A stretch of 64,000 bases of DNA from Acytostelium subglobosum LB1 (Eukaryota > Evosea > Eumycetozoa > Acytosteliales > Acytosteliaceae). Shown here in pieces: positions 9,497 to 21,094 of the stretch. The number at the start of each line of letters is the position of its first letter. Position 1 is the stretch's first letter. Where the stretch lies: NCBI RefSeq assembly GCF_000787575.1, contig NW_012236522.1, forward strand, positions 1 to 64,000, given 5' to 3'. Made by a program: the position numbers and the translations under genes. Below the pieces are notes generated by a model that saw only the letters and a program-made list of their open reading frames with translations, searched no databases and was not told the origin of the DNA.

Positions 9497-10618
9497 TTAG
9501 TTGAGCATAGCGGGGAAGAGGAGCATCTCGACGTAGAACATGATCCACAAGGTCTTGGTGTAGAAACGGGTGACTTGGGATGGCTGGTTGGCATCGACGG
9601 CCGACTCTTGCCAGCGAATGTAGAGGAGTGCGCACACGTGATACAGGATCACAATGTGAGCGTTCCAGGTGGTGGTGAAGCCCGAGATGTTGAGTCCGAC
9701 GGCGATCAAAGCCAACAGAGATGGGAGACACATGAGGTTAATGCACCAGCGGAACACTCTTGGTGCTCCCAAGCTGATAGCCAAAGTGGAGTTCTCTCCA
9801 GCGGCCTTGTCGCCAGCCATATCTGGGATGTCCTTCATGACGGCGATGACAAGTGCACGCATGGCAGTCAAGGTCATGATTGGTGCCATGACGACGGCTG
9901 AGACGTTGCCCGAGGCGTGGGTGAAAGCGTGAGTAAGAGTGGTGAATGGAAGGATCATTCCACGGCACACAATGATGGAGAGGGCGGCAGTCAGTGCCTT
10001 GTCCTTGAGACGGAGGCCAGTTGAACCACCAGCAGTCTTTCCAAGCTTGAGTGAGTACCAAGTGCCAATGGCCAACAAAGTGGCGAATGGGACACAGATA
10101 AGCACATCAGATGTGGCAGCGCTCAACAGACCGACAGAAGCAGTCAAAGCAGCCAACACAATCTTCCAAGCACTAGACTCTGATAATTCACCAGATGCAA
10201 TAGGTAAATTTGGTTTGTTGATCCTGTCTACTTCTACATCATATATCTATAGATTAGATTGATTGATTGATTGAGAGTGAGTAAGTGAGTGGGTGAGGGA
10301 GGGAATAGTTCAATCACATGGGTGATAACATACTTGATTGAGACCAACAATATAGAGGTTGGCCATTGTGTAGGCAAGCCAGAGGAGTGTGATGGCACCA
10401 GCAAAGGCTGGAGTGCTAGTGGTGGCTGTGGCGAGGGCGGAGTAACCACCGGCAGCAACGGCAGCCATGGTCCATGGTGTGAGGAATGAATGGATGATAG
10501 TATGTGGTCTGGCAAACTTCCATAACAATCTCAAAGGCTCCATTGGACCCAAACCAGACTCCTTCTTTGGTACATCTACCAATTTATCATTTGCTCTCTT
10601 TGATGTAGTTATACACAT
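9497..10618 (-). CDS. UbiA prenyltransferase, homogentisate phytyl/solanesyltransferase-like
   Basis: Two exons, 10334-10618 and 9497-10246, with a GTATGT...TAG intron, giving 344 residues. The splice recreates the first Asp-rich motif [24 protein letters not shown] (N94, D98, D102), and exon 2 carries the second, KDIPDMAGD (residues 233-241). [14 protein letters not shown] with KDxPDxxGD is the signature of homogentisate prenyltransferases rather than of Coq2-type enzymes. Several hydrophobic segments fit the ~9-helix UbiA fold. The family transfers a polyprenyl diphosphate onto an aromatic ring in a membrane. In plants and cyanobacteria this makes tocopherol or plastoquinone; the acceptor in an amoeba is unknown. 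Convergent with the F-box gene. Confidence 0.85.
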
Positions 10619-12351
10619 TATTATTTAACTTGATAATTTATATATATATTTAGTTAATTAAAATTAATAATAATAATAGTTTGATGATGTATATTTATAA
10701 GTAATAATTACTTAACTAAACTGATTGATTATGTTTGGAAGGACAGACTGACAAAGAATAAGGTATGTCATCAGCCAGCGAGTGACAGAGACTGGCGGAG
10801 GGTGGGGGAGTGGAGGAGGAGGGACCAGTATTCAGGTACAGATGATTGGTCGTGCTCTGGGAGGTGTGCAAGACGATACAATATCAATGACTAAACACGA
10901 CAAATGATCCGATCATTGAACGATAGGAAAGGGGCGGTACGGAAGGTTCTTATGGCATAGGATAGCGAGAAAACGAGAAGCAGAACAGGTTGATTGATTG
11001 GAGCAATGGATGGATTGATGAATACTCTCTCTCTCTCTCTCTCTTTCTAACTATGGTGGGCACAGGCTTGCCCCAAAGACGGGGCGAGAAGGGGTTTTCG
11101 CAGTCCAAAGGCTCTGACCTATGCTATCTGGTTGATCTCGTCAAACCACACTCACTGGTCTCTGTTGGCGAATTAATGGCTTGGCTATGGTAGGTGCAAG
11201 TATGTAAAGAAGTGTAAAGAAAAGAACGTCGTCAAACGACAAAAGAAGGAAACCATTATGTTCTTTGTCAACCCATCCTCTCCAATAATGATCAAATTAT
11301 TTATAAACTCTGACTGAACAAGTCAAGTAATTTTGATTCTTTTGTTTGTCCCCTGTTTAGTGTTATTGGGGTCTGCATTCTCCAATCTTCGTTCATCGTC
11401 TCCAGTCTATGTTTTACAACTTTGTTGATCAAAACTTCTCTTCATCTCACGTTTATTTTTTTCCGATCCCAACTGTTTTGTCATTGGCGTCACACTTTCT
11501 TATCATCATAATTTTAGGTCAGACGGATTGTTGTTGTTAGGTGTGTCTAGGTGCGTTTATTGGTCAGCTATATCGTCATCGAACCTTGTACAATAATTAA
11601 TAAATCAATCATCCATTCATTCATTCAATCAATCAATCAATCAATCAATCCAAAATCAATCAAATAATTAACGACTCAACTTGATAGTAATAATTAAAAC
11701 TGGAATACTGTTTGATTCATTGTAATCTGACTTCAGTATTTATATATTTTGTTCCTAAGTTCCAAAGCTAAAGTTAACAGGGATGTTAGAATCAGGACTG
11801 ATTCTTTGGAAGCCAAGTGATGTTTTTTCGGGTCGGACAATATTGATCCAATCTCCCTGAAATCGTCATCATCCCGAAAGGACTCTCACCCACCCCACCC
11901 AATCTTGCACCCAGGTCCATTGCGAGACTTTGACCTCGATAACATTCATTTGAAACAATACACCCCTAAATGGGGAGATACCTGAGTGTGAGTGATCATC
12001 ACCATCTCATCATCATATTGTACACATAATAATACATGTGTTTTCGCCACATCAACAACACAGATTGACCAGGTGTGACTTGTAATTTGTTGTTCGAACA
12101 CACACACACCATCCATCTCTTGCTCATTCACTCAAGGTTAGTCAGTCAGTCAATCATTCATTCATTCACTCAAGGTCAGTCAGTCAATTCACCACAACTT
12201 GTACATATTTAATAGCTACTACTTCAATCATTCATTCAATCTCAAATAACACATACATAGATATATACATATTTATACAAATACAAATACAAATACAACT
12301 TAGTAATATCATACATACATTCATACTTGAACTGAAGTGAAGTGTTGAGGA
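10619..12351. other. Intergenic region, 1.7 kb
   Basis: No convincing coding frame. It includes a (CT)n run at 11030-11044, (CAAT)n/(CATT)n runs at 11600-11650 and 12140-12180, and a G+C-richer patch at 11055-11180 with a short stem GCCCC-AAAGAC-GGGGC that might belong to a structured RNA. The right part presumably includes the promoter of the DGAT1 gene. Confidence 0.5.
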
Positions 12352-14277
12352 ATGATAAAGTCTGATGATCATCTACCAAATGTGCAATTGTTGCACAAGA
12401 GGAACACTACAACAAACAGGAAACAGGATAAGAAGGACAAGTCAAGTACAAAGAATGATTTGGATCTAAATGCAAAGACATTGTTGCCAGTAGTAGCCTT
12501 GGAGAAGTTAAATAATGGTATCAGCAGCAGCAATATCACCGAGTCCCCAATATCACCAACGGTCGCGACGGCCAAAGCAAGTTTGTTAACACCAGCCTCC
12601 CCTGGAGAAACTCCCCATTCCCCATCACTCGAACGTTTCTCCGCCATCTCCAAACCCCGTGATTCACTCTTAACGTATGTTCGCCCTTCCAATCCATTCA
12701 CTCCATTGACCTAACCATCCTCTCGAAGTGTACCGATCAATGCAAACATACAATGGGGCACATTCAACTACATTGCATTGTGTTATGTGATGGCTGGCTT
12801 TGCAATGATGGCCGACAACTATGTCAAGCTGGGCACACCGATCGACTTTAGCTTGATGTGGTGGCTGGTGGACAAGTGGGAGGTGGGTCTCTTTGTCTGG
12901 ATCAGTCTATTGGCATTCAGCTACGTCAACTACCTTTGCACCAAATTCTTTGTCGATCATAACCTGCCAGGCTGGACATCCATCCTACTCTACTGTCTCT
13001 GGCAGTTTGTAACATTCACCCTTACCATCCATTGTTTGTTCCAATATGAATTGTCTCCAAGTAAGTGTTCCCCTCTTCTCTTGGCATCATATCATACTTA
13101 CTAATCAATCATACTCCACTCCTTAGTCCTCAGCGGAGGTACTGGAATGCAGTTGTGTGTCTACTCACTCAAGAATCACTCATACTGGCACACAAACTAC
13201 TTCCTCAAGAAGGGAGTTGTCAAGGCATCCAAGAACAACTCTCCAATCAGCAGAAGGGACTTGATTCCAAACAGTAAGCCATGACCTCCAGCCACATCCA
13301 ATCAATCAATCAATCACTAACATCATACTTGATCACATGGCCACAACAGCATCCATTTCACACTTCACATACTTCTTGTTTGCACCAACTTTGGTGTATG
13401 AAGGACATTTCCCAAGGACCTCAAGGATCAGAATCACCTATGTCATCAAGGAGACCTTTGCATTCATTGGAACATTCACAGTCTTTTACCTATGTCGTAT
13501 GTTTGATCAACCTCGTTGTTCACATCCTGAGTTGTTCACATCCTAACTCCATCACTACTCAAAATATAGTATGTTACTCAACTCCATTCTTCAAGGATGC
13601 CAGTACCAAGCCATTCTTGTTGCTCTTGGTACAACTATCATTGCCATCGATGAGCATGTGGATGCTAGGGTATGCCATCACACGATCAATCAGTCATTCA
13701 ATCACTCAATCACTCATTAACAAACATCCACCCCATTACATTACAATTAGATTCTATGGAGTGTTCCATTGCCTGTTGAATGTATTTGCAGAGTTGACAA
13801 AGTATGCTGATCGCGAGTTTTACCAGGATTGGTGGAATGCTACTACATTTGATCAATGGTGGAGAAAGTGGAATCGTCCAGTTCACAAGTGGATGCTTCG
13901 TCATTGCTACACCGACTCAATGCACACTATCAAGGTTGGCAAGTTTGGTGCATTCCTCTCCACCTTCCTCCTCTCTGCCCTTCTTCACGAGATTGTCATG
14001 ATCCTATCATTCAGATTCGTTCGTCCAATTCTCTCTGTTACAATGCTTTTACAAAGTAAGTTGATTGATTGATTGATTGATCAGTAATTGATGACTAACC
14101 AACACTCATTCAATCATATTAGTTGGATTGATCAAATTCTCACAACTACCAATACTTACAAAGACAAGATTTGGAAATGTTGTCATGTGGATCACAGTGT
14201 TTATTGGTCAACCATTTGTTCAACTACTCTACTCGACACAGTACAATCAAATCTATCATCAGAGTCATCAAATCTAA
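12352..14277 (+). CDS. dgat1: Diacylglycerol O-acyltransferase 1 (DGAT1, MBOAT family)
   Basis: Seven exons: 12352-12674, 12729-13060, 13127-13273, 13350-13496, 13570-13669, 13751-14055 and 14123-14277; all junctions are GT-AG and in phase, giving 502 residues, the usual DGAT1 length. The N-terminal ~110 residues are hydrophilic and Ser/Pro-rich as in DGAT1. Multiple membrane spans follow. Diagnostic motifs are the FYQDWWN acyl-CoA-binding motif at about residue 373 and the MBOAT active-site histidine in LLHEIVM at about residue 429; the C-terminus reads GQPFVQLLYSTQYN. The enzyme adds a fatty acyl group to diacylglycerol in the ER, making triacylglycerol for lipid droplets. The alternative, sterol O-acyltransferase, is less likely given FYxDWWN. 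Confidence 0.93.
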
Positions 14278-14433
14278 ATCAAACCGACTACATTACATCC
14301 ATATCTCTCTCCTTTCCATTCAATTCACAACAATAATTATTTGGCAAGTATTACAACAACAGGACATTAAAGTCTTTAATAATATTAATTGATTAACTTA
14401 TTGGTTTACTGATTGGCTGGATGGTATGATTGA

Positions 14434-14640
14434 TCAGGGTAGATGAGTTGCAATTGGAGCTGGATTCATTCGATGTTGTACACCTGGATTGTCATCAATG
14501 AATTGATCGAATCCATGTTGAATTATATCATCAATCATTCCATTTGCTTGATCATTATTAGCTTTAATATAACTAATCTGAGTTATTATTATTAATAATA
14601 ATAATATTGTTGTCAAAGATATTAATAAAATATTCTTCAT
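14434..14640 (-). CDS. Small secreted protein, 68 aa
   Basis: ATG-initiated frame with a strong signal peptide (MKNILLISLTTILLLLIIIT...), cleavage likely after about residue 27, leaving a ~40-residue mature peptide ending NPAPIATHLP. The upstream DNA is (TTTA)n-rich, compatible with a dictyostelid promoter. No cysteines and no recognised domain. Such orphan short secreted proteins are common in dictyostelids, but a chance frame cannot be excluded. Confidence 0.45.
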   Translation of the reverse strand: MKNILLISLTTILLLLIIITQISYIKANNDQANGMIDDIIQHGFDQFIDDNPGVQHRMNPAPIATHLP

Positions 14641-15017
14641 TTATTTATTTATTTATTTATGTCACTAAATGTATAAACAATCATAATGATTGAATGGTGT
14701 ACGTGTGTGTTAATAAGTATATGTATACATTCACGAGTTGTGTTATCGATCATGCTTGATGATTAGCAACCATCTTAGCACCATCGATCACTTTATCAAC
14801 ACACTCCAACACAGATACACGATTACTTTGCAAAGATAACAAAGTGGGTGTCGTTCAAAGAGTGTGTGGTCTAGTTCGGTAGACTTTTCTTCTTCGACAC
14901 ACGTGGACAACCCTTTATTAGTTAACTCACTTACTTCTTGTACATAGTTATACATTATTTATATACATATATATATCCTTTATTTATATATTCATTCACT
15001 CAATTGACCTTGTAGAA
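14641..15017. other. Intergenic, divergent promoter region
   Basis: Lies between the divergent small secreted gene and the Rab24-like gene. It has a (TTTA)n tract at 14640-14660 and TATATA-rich DNA at 14955-14990, just upstream of the Rab start. No gene seen. Confidence 0.5.
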
Positions 15018-15868
15018 ATGTCTGGAAGTGGGAAGGATGTAAAGGTTGTCGTCTTAGGTAAGAGGTCACCAAGAATGAAGAATGATAACCCAATATCTGA
15101 CACTAATAACATGTGATATAGGTCTGAGCTCAGTCGGCAAGTCATGTCTTGTACATAGATGTATTACCAATCAATTCGAACATACTGTTATGGTATGTGT
15201 ACACATAAACAGAATGAATGAATGAATGAATCAATGGACTAACACATGTTATAAATAGACTGTTGGCGGTACATTCTCGGCCAAAAAGATGCAGGTCGGT
15301 AATACAGAGGTTGTTCTTGGTATATGGGACACTGCAGGTACAGAGCGTTATGAATCAGTTAATAGATCTTATTATAGGAGAGCAAAGGCTGCTATTATTT
15401 GTTATGGTTTGTATCAAGTTGTCAGATGCATGTGATTGATTGAATGACATTAGTATTGACAACGACAAAAACAGATATTACCAATGCAGTATCACTCGAT
15501 AAGGTCACATTCTGGGCGGAGGAACTGACGCTGAACGAACCAAACATCGATATTTATATAGTTGGCACCAAGTGTAAGTTGTTGTGTCTGGCCAAGCACA
15601 TGACAGACCATGGTACTAACATCAATCACATGACTCAGTGGACTTGATTCAAGAAGGTGAACGGAGAGTAGTGCAACCAAGAGATGTACAGACAATCGCA
15701 GAGAAGTACCAGGCAATGACATTCGAGACATCATCAAAGACGGGTCAGGGCGTGCAGCAGTTGTTGCAGGCTATTGCAGAGACCTATTGTCGCAAGTATC
15801 CAAACGAGGTGAACAACAACAATGTAAATCTGTCTCAGTCTGGCGCTAAGAGTGGTGGCTGTTGTTAA
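15018..15868 (+). CDS. rab24: Rab24-like small GTPase
   Basis: Five exons: 15018-15057, 15122-15192, 15259-15406, 15475-15573 and 15639-15868; junctions are in phase and give 195 residues. The P-loop is GLSSVGKSC, switch II is [13 protein letters not shown], followed by [21 protein letters not shown] and ETSSKTGQ, and it ends in a double-Cys prenylation signal (GGCC). GIWDTAG-x-ERYE and [10 protein letters not shown] are characteristic of the Rab24 branch. The catalytic Gln of switch II (Ras Gln61) is Thr at residue 65; animal Rab24 has Ser there and hydrolyses GTP poorly. By family it would act in late autophagy or endosome traffic. Convergent with isocitrate lyase. Confidence 0.88.
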
Positions 15869-16331
15869 TCGATGATAGTGGACGGACAACATCAACTACT
15901 ACCCACTTGTTGTTGTTTTTTGTTGGCGACTACTGGCAAAGCAGGATGTTCGAACAAACGCACCAGTTGAATGGACTCACGTATATAAATATCCATTCGA
16001 ATGGAGTGGATAGAGATGGACACGAAGCAGTGCAGCAATGGACGACTAATGTAGCGAGCTCAGATTGTTCGCACATCAAGCTTGGCCATACCATTGTACA
16101 ATAAATGGTCTAAATATAACATGTTAGCGATTTCCAAACAGACGTCCAGTCAGTGAGACATCCATTCACTCCTTGATGGACACATGCGTGGCCTTCATTC
16201 ATTCAATCGATCAATCAATCAATCAATCAAACATAGTTATTATGGACATAATGGATTATTTATTTGAAGTACAAATGGACCCGAACCAGCAACAATGATA
16301 TTGCTGTTGTGAGAGAGTTCCTAAACTTAAC
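15869..16331. other. Convergent 3' intergenic region
   Basis: Joins the 3' ends of the Rab24-like and isocitrate lyase genes. It contains a 14-bp palindrome (TCCATTCGAATGGA, 15992-16005) and a (CAAT)n run at 16205-16230. No gene seen. Confidence 0.5.
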
Positions 16332-17645
16332 TTAATGCTCGAACTGCTCCTCCTCGGTGGAACCGACAAGAGCGAGTGTTGATGACTTGCCACCAGAGAT
16401 GACCTGGGAGATGCTGTCGAAGTAACCAGTGCCGACCTCACGCTGATGACGGGTGGCAGTGTAGCCGATCTTCTCGCTGGCAAACTCCTTCTCTTGCAGG
16501 GTGACGTAGGCGGACATGCCACTCTCGACGTAGCCGTGTGCCAACTCAAACATGGACATGTTGAGCGAGTGGAAACCGGCGAGGGTGATGAACTGGAACT
16601 TGTAACCCATGGCGGAGAGGTCCTTCTGGAAGGTGGCGATTTGTTCAGCAGTCAAGTGCTTCTTCCAGTGGAATGATGGCGAGCAGTTGTAGGCGAGCAG
16701 CTTGCCTGGGAACTGGGCGTGGACGGCGTTGGCAAACTTTCTGGCCAACTCAATGTCGGGGGTGGAGGTCTCCATCCAGATTACGTCACAGTATGGTGCG
16801 TAGCTGAGGGCGCGGTCGATGGCAACCTCGATACCCTTGTTGACCTCGTAGTAACCCTCGACAGTACGCTTGCCATTCAGATGCTTCTTGTCGCGTGGGT
16901 CGACGTCGCTGGTCAACAGGGAGGCGCCAAGAGAGTCGGTACGGGCAACGATAAGTGTGGAGACGCCCATGACATCGGCGGCAAGACGGGCAGCGGTCAG
17001 AGTACGGATGTGCTGGCTGGTTGGGATGCAGACCTTGCCACCCATGTGACCACACTTCTTCTCACTTGCGAGCTGGTCCTCCCAATGGACACCAGAGGCA
17101 CCAGCCTCAATCATAGCCTTCATCAGCTCGTAGGCGTTCAAACTGCCACCGAAACCGGCTTCGGCGTCAGCAACGATTGGGGTTGGCAGATACTGGTGCT
17201 GCAGGTTGCCCTCGCTCCACTCAATCTGGTCGCGGCGACGCAGGGCATTGTTGATGCGGCGGACGAGCTCTGGAACACTGTTGACGGCGTAGAGAGACTG
17301 GTCTGGGTACATCTGGCCAGAGGTATTGTTGTCGGCGGCGACTTGCCAGCCGCTCAGGTAGATTGCGCGGAGACCGGCGCGAACCATCTGGACGGCCTGG
17401 TTACCTGTCAGAGAGCCGAGGGCTTGGACGTAGTTGGACTCCTCGTTCATCATGGACCACAGCTTCTGAGCGCCCATCTTGGCAATGGTGTACTCCTCGC
17501 GGAAGGAACCTCTCAAGCGGACGACATCCTCGGCGGTGTACTCACGGGTGATACCCTTCCAACGTGGGTTGGTGGTCCATTCCTGCTGGATTGCCTTGGC
17601 CTCCTCCTTAATTCTATCCTTTACACATTGGTTATCGCTTTGCAT
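16332..17645 (-). CDS. Isocitrate lyase (glyoxylate cycle)
   Basis: A single intronless exon of 437 residues. It has the catalytic KKCGHMGGK loop (Cys at residue 198), the metal-site region [10 protein letters not shown], and the family C-terminus ([13 protein letters not shown]). The enzyme cleaves isocitrate to succinate and glyoxylate, allowing growth on acetate or fatty acids, usually in peroxisomes or cytosol; no clear peroxisomal C-terminal tripeptide is visible. The length equals bacterial isocitrate lyases and lacks the ~100-residue insertion found in fungal and plant enzymes. Codon use is strongly biased to G/C endings, suggesting high expression. Confidence 0.96.
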   Translation of the reverse strand: MQSDNQCVKDRIKEEAKAIQQEWTTNPRWKGITREYTAEDVVRLRGSFREEYTIAKMGAQKLWSMMNEESNYVQALGSLTGNQAVQMVRAGLRAIYLSGWQVAADNNTSGQMYPDQSLYAVNSVPELVRRINNALRRRDQIEWSEGNLQHQYLPTPIVADAEAGFGGSLNAYELMKAMIEAGASGVHWEDQLASEKKCGHMGGKVCIPTSQHIRTLTAARLAADVMGVSTLIVARTDSLGASLLTSDVDPRDKKHLNGKRTVEGYYEVNKGIEVAIDRALSYAPYCDVIWMETSTPDIELARKFANAVHAQFPGKLLAYNCSPSFHWKKHLTAEQIATFQKDLSAMGYKFQFITLAGFHSLNMSMFELAHGYVESGMSAYVTLQEKEFASEKIGYTATRHQREVGTGYFDSISQVISGGKSSTLALVGSTEEEQFEH

Positions 17646-19120
17646 TATGTATTATATGTATATATAAGTGTAAGTAAATGTATTTACAAGTGTGTGATGA
17701 TTATGTTATATCTTTGTGTATGATTGACAACAGATATAATTAATTATTTGTTTGATTGAATGATGATTGTATGATTGAGTTGGAATTTCCAAATGGAATG
17801 TATGTATTTATATCTTAGTATAGGAGTTGAGGACCAAGGACATTGAATATTAAACCAGTTTGGATATTCATTTAATATGGATCCCTATTATTGACGTCTT
17901 AATAAGGATAATGATGATCAGTATGTCAGATGAATGAGTGAGCGACACACACACTATTACCCCCCACCCCCTCCAAAACACACTCACTTTCACTCTCCCA
18001 ACCCCGCAAATGGTGTCGGCTTGCTCTACACTCCCAAATTCGCATGATAGAGTGTGAGTAGGGGGCAAGATAATTGCACTCTTGAACTTTGTTCTAGAGA
18101 CTGAGTGAGAGTGTATGTAGATTGATCCAGTGAGGGTAAGTTAGTCAATGTTGGTGAATGGGGAATCACTCTACCTATCTCACTCACTCACTCAATTACT
18201 CATCTCCATCATTGTTGTCTATATTCAGCATTTACTTTTGCCAATATACATAGACAACATACATCTCTATCCATTATGATATCATTACTTACTTCCTATT
18301 TTGAACCTTTACAACGACAACCGACTGATTAGGGTATTGTCGTTGTGTGAGTGTGCTTTGACCCACTCACCCCCATGCCATTCAACACGATTATCGATTT
18401 CGAAATTGAACGCGAAATTGAATGCACCACCTCACATTACTTCATTCGCGTTGGATGCAAAGAACCATGTCTCCGGATCGCCGCGCACATTGCACCACGT
18501 TGACAGTATTGACAGTGTGTCAATTCAATTCCATTTCAATTTATAAATATACATCCGGAAGGAAAGGTTATGAACTAGAGGGTGTTGGATACTGGAATCA
18601 AGAAGCCGAGCAATCGATATCAAGAGTGATGAATATGCAACATACTCGAGAAGGGGTGGGTGTTCTTCATCTCCCGGATACATATGTTAACTTAAAATTG
18701 ATATTTGTTGATTGATGAACTGAAATTTCCAATATGATAAAGGATTGGATTGACATGACAATCGGTTGTTGATTGATGTCGTGGTCGTCGTCGGATGTAA
18801 TGTTTGATTGATTAGTATGAGACTTGAACGGTCAAGAAATTGTAAATTGGTGGTCCATTATCGGCAATTTGAAATTTAACTTGTTGACCTCCTCATTCAC
18901 TTCTTAATTTGGACCGCTGTGTGATTCATTAAATCCATCTGATTGATTCACTGACTGACTGGTTCATTGACACTGATCCCAATAAGTCTATCGATCTTGT
19001 CCATTCAAATACTCATTCATTCATTCCTTCATTATTTCTTTCATTTATTCATTAACTCTTTGGGGAATGAGATGGCTAAAATGATGAAGATGGTTCACAC
19101 TTTGTTGACCAAAAGACTTA
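17646..19120. other. Intergenic region, 1.5 kb
   Basis: Lies between the divergent isocitrate lyase and B-box/MATH genes, so it should hold both promoters. There are short TCAC and TCAT runs near 18180 and 19010-19050. The 81- and 97-codon frames at 18301-18715 have no coding character. Nothing else recognised. Confidence 0.5.
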
Positions 19121-20396
19121 ATGATCGAACAAATAATGGATAGTAATAGTAATAGTAATAGTAATAATAATAATGTTTGCTGTGATGCCTCGAGTAACAA
19201 GAGGATGGAGTTAATGTGCTTCGATTGCGGAGTATTGATGTGTCCTTTATGTCTGGCATCTAAACATAATGGACATTCATTTGATCATATTGTCAAAATT
19301 ATACATAAATTGGATTCAAAGGATTTACAATCATTATGGTGTACAACAAGGTTGAATCATCTATGGAGTACTCTTCAACTGTGTGCAAGCTCATATCAAT
19401 CGTTGACACAGACGTATAGTGATATCGCCGATCACTTTGAACAGTTGATAAAGCTAGTGATGGCCCAAGAACACCAGACCAAGAAACCAATACAAGAACA
19501 AATGACTCATATTCAATCGACAATGAATGAGATCATTAAAGAGATTGGAGATATCAACATTATCAACAAAGTAGTACCCACTGACTTGGATGATGATGTC
19601 CTTGGTAATGATGATGGCGATGATGGACCCCTGACAACAATGATTGAATCGATTTCAAAATGTAGATCAATTGAGCAGTTCATCCAATCTACACCTCAAC
19701 CTGGTGGTAGTAAACAACTCGTTAATGACGATAGAGGTATCAATGAGTTGATGACAATGATTACCAACCATATCAATTATACGAACAAAATACCATATAT
19801 TAATGCTGATGGAGATGTTTCATCAAGATTGAAGACGATTCTTGTGGACATTAAAGGATCAACAGTTGGAGATATTAAGAAACTGATGGATTCTTGCTTT
19901 CACTTCTCCTACGTCCTCTCAAAGACAATCGAGATACCCAACTTCTCCAAGCACAAGACATCATTTTACACTCAACCATTCAAGATTGGCAATGTAAACT
20001 GGCGTCTTTCTATCAGTCCACAAGGAAAACCTAGCAGTGAACATGTATCCATCTATCTGGATTTCTATGACCTTCAGCCCCAGGGCCTTCGGGCTTTAAG
20101 CACTCATTTCTTAAAGAAAGAGGTCAAACGATTTCGTCTTATATTAATCCATCAAACTGATCCAAGCCAGAATAAAGCTAGAAGTAAGTACAATCTCATT
20201 CAATCAATCAATTAATTAATCACTTTAATCAACCAATCATTCAATCAATCCTATAGCTGCAGAACAGATTGTATTTAATAACAAACAACCCAATTGGGGC
20301 TTTAAGAAATTCGTTCATATGGAGACACTATTCAATTCAAAGGATGGCTACCTGCTCCAAGACAAGTTGAAGATACTGGTCGAAATTAATACTTGA
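19121..20396 (+). CDS. B-box zinc-finger and MATH-domain protein (TRAF-like)
   Basis: Two exons (19121-20183, 20257-20396; GTAAGT...TATAG) give 400 residues. After a Ser/Asn run comes a B-box (C-C-D...C-F-D-C...C-P-L-C...H-N-G-H-S-F-D-H, residues ~20-58), then a helical central region, then a C-terminal MATH/TRAF-C domain (residues ~265-400) with the motifs W-R-L-S-I-S-P-Q-G and, across the splice, NWGFKKFVHMETL...GYLLQDKLKILVEI. This B-box plus MATH architecture is expanded in dictyostelids. No RING is present, so ubiquitin ligase activity is not supported; an adaptor role is inferred. Confidence 0.85.
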
Positions 20397-21094
20397 GTAA
20401 CATTGTCATCCATCAACCATCTCAATAAACAAGCAACTCTACTACCATAATCAACCCAATCAATCAAATAAATTAATCCGGCCGGTGAATGTATGTTCAG
20501 ATGTTAACAAACAAGAACTAATTGTAAACAATGTTCCCCAACAACAACAAAGGAAACAACAAACAGAAGCATGATCAAGCAAGCCATCTCATGGGTGTTG
20601 TTGGTTCAGCCCCAAACTCAAAAGGTGGTGTTAGATCGACGTTTGTAGAAGTGGGGAGTCGAAGAGTGTGTGGGTTAACCCATTAATTCACGCAATATTT
20701 GTTTGTTTGGGTGTGTCACCAACCAAACTATTTAGGTTGGTGCACAAACTTCCTGCCCTCGAACGATCCAAAAGCACTCACTCATTCGCTCTACTCTCTC
20801 CTTCACGACAAACAAACATATACATAATTTATTTATTATTTATTATTATTACTTTAACTCTCTCACTCACTCACTCACTTAATTACTCGTTCATAATACA
20901 CACGTTCTTTCGTTCGTAAATCATCAAATAAAGAAGCAGCATACAGCATCTAGCAGCAGAAACAGCGGCAAGACAAATAAGCTACTTCAACAACAACAAC
21001 AAATAATCAAACAAAACAAAAGAGAGAGACCCACCCAAGTCTACTACTACTACACACACCCAATCAAAATATATGTCATCATACATCATCAACA
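20397..21094. other. Intergenic and 5' leader of kinase gene
   Basis: Contains (TTTA)n near 20820-20850, (TCAC)n at 20860-20880 and a CAACAAC-rich leader at 20985-21120. No gene seen. Confidence 0.5.

Noticed and set aside
16719-17723. 334-codon plus-strand frame
   Set aside because: Antisense shadow of the isocitrate lyase gene; long only because of G/C-ending codons.
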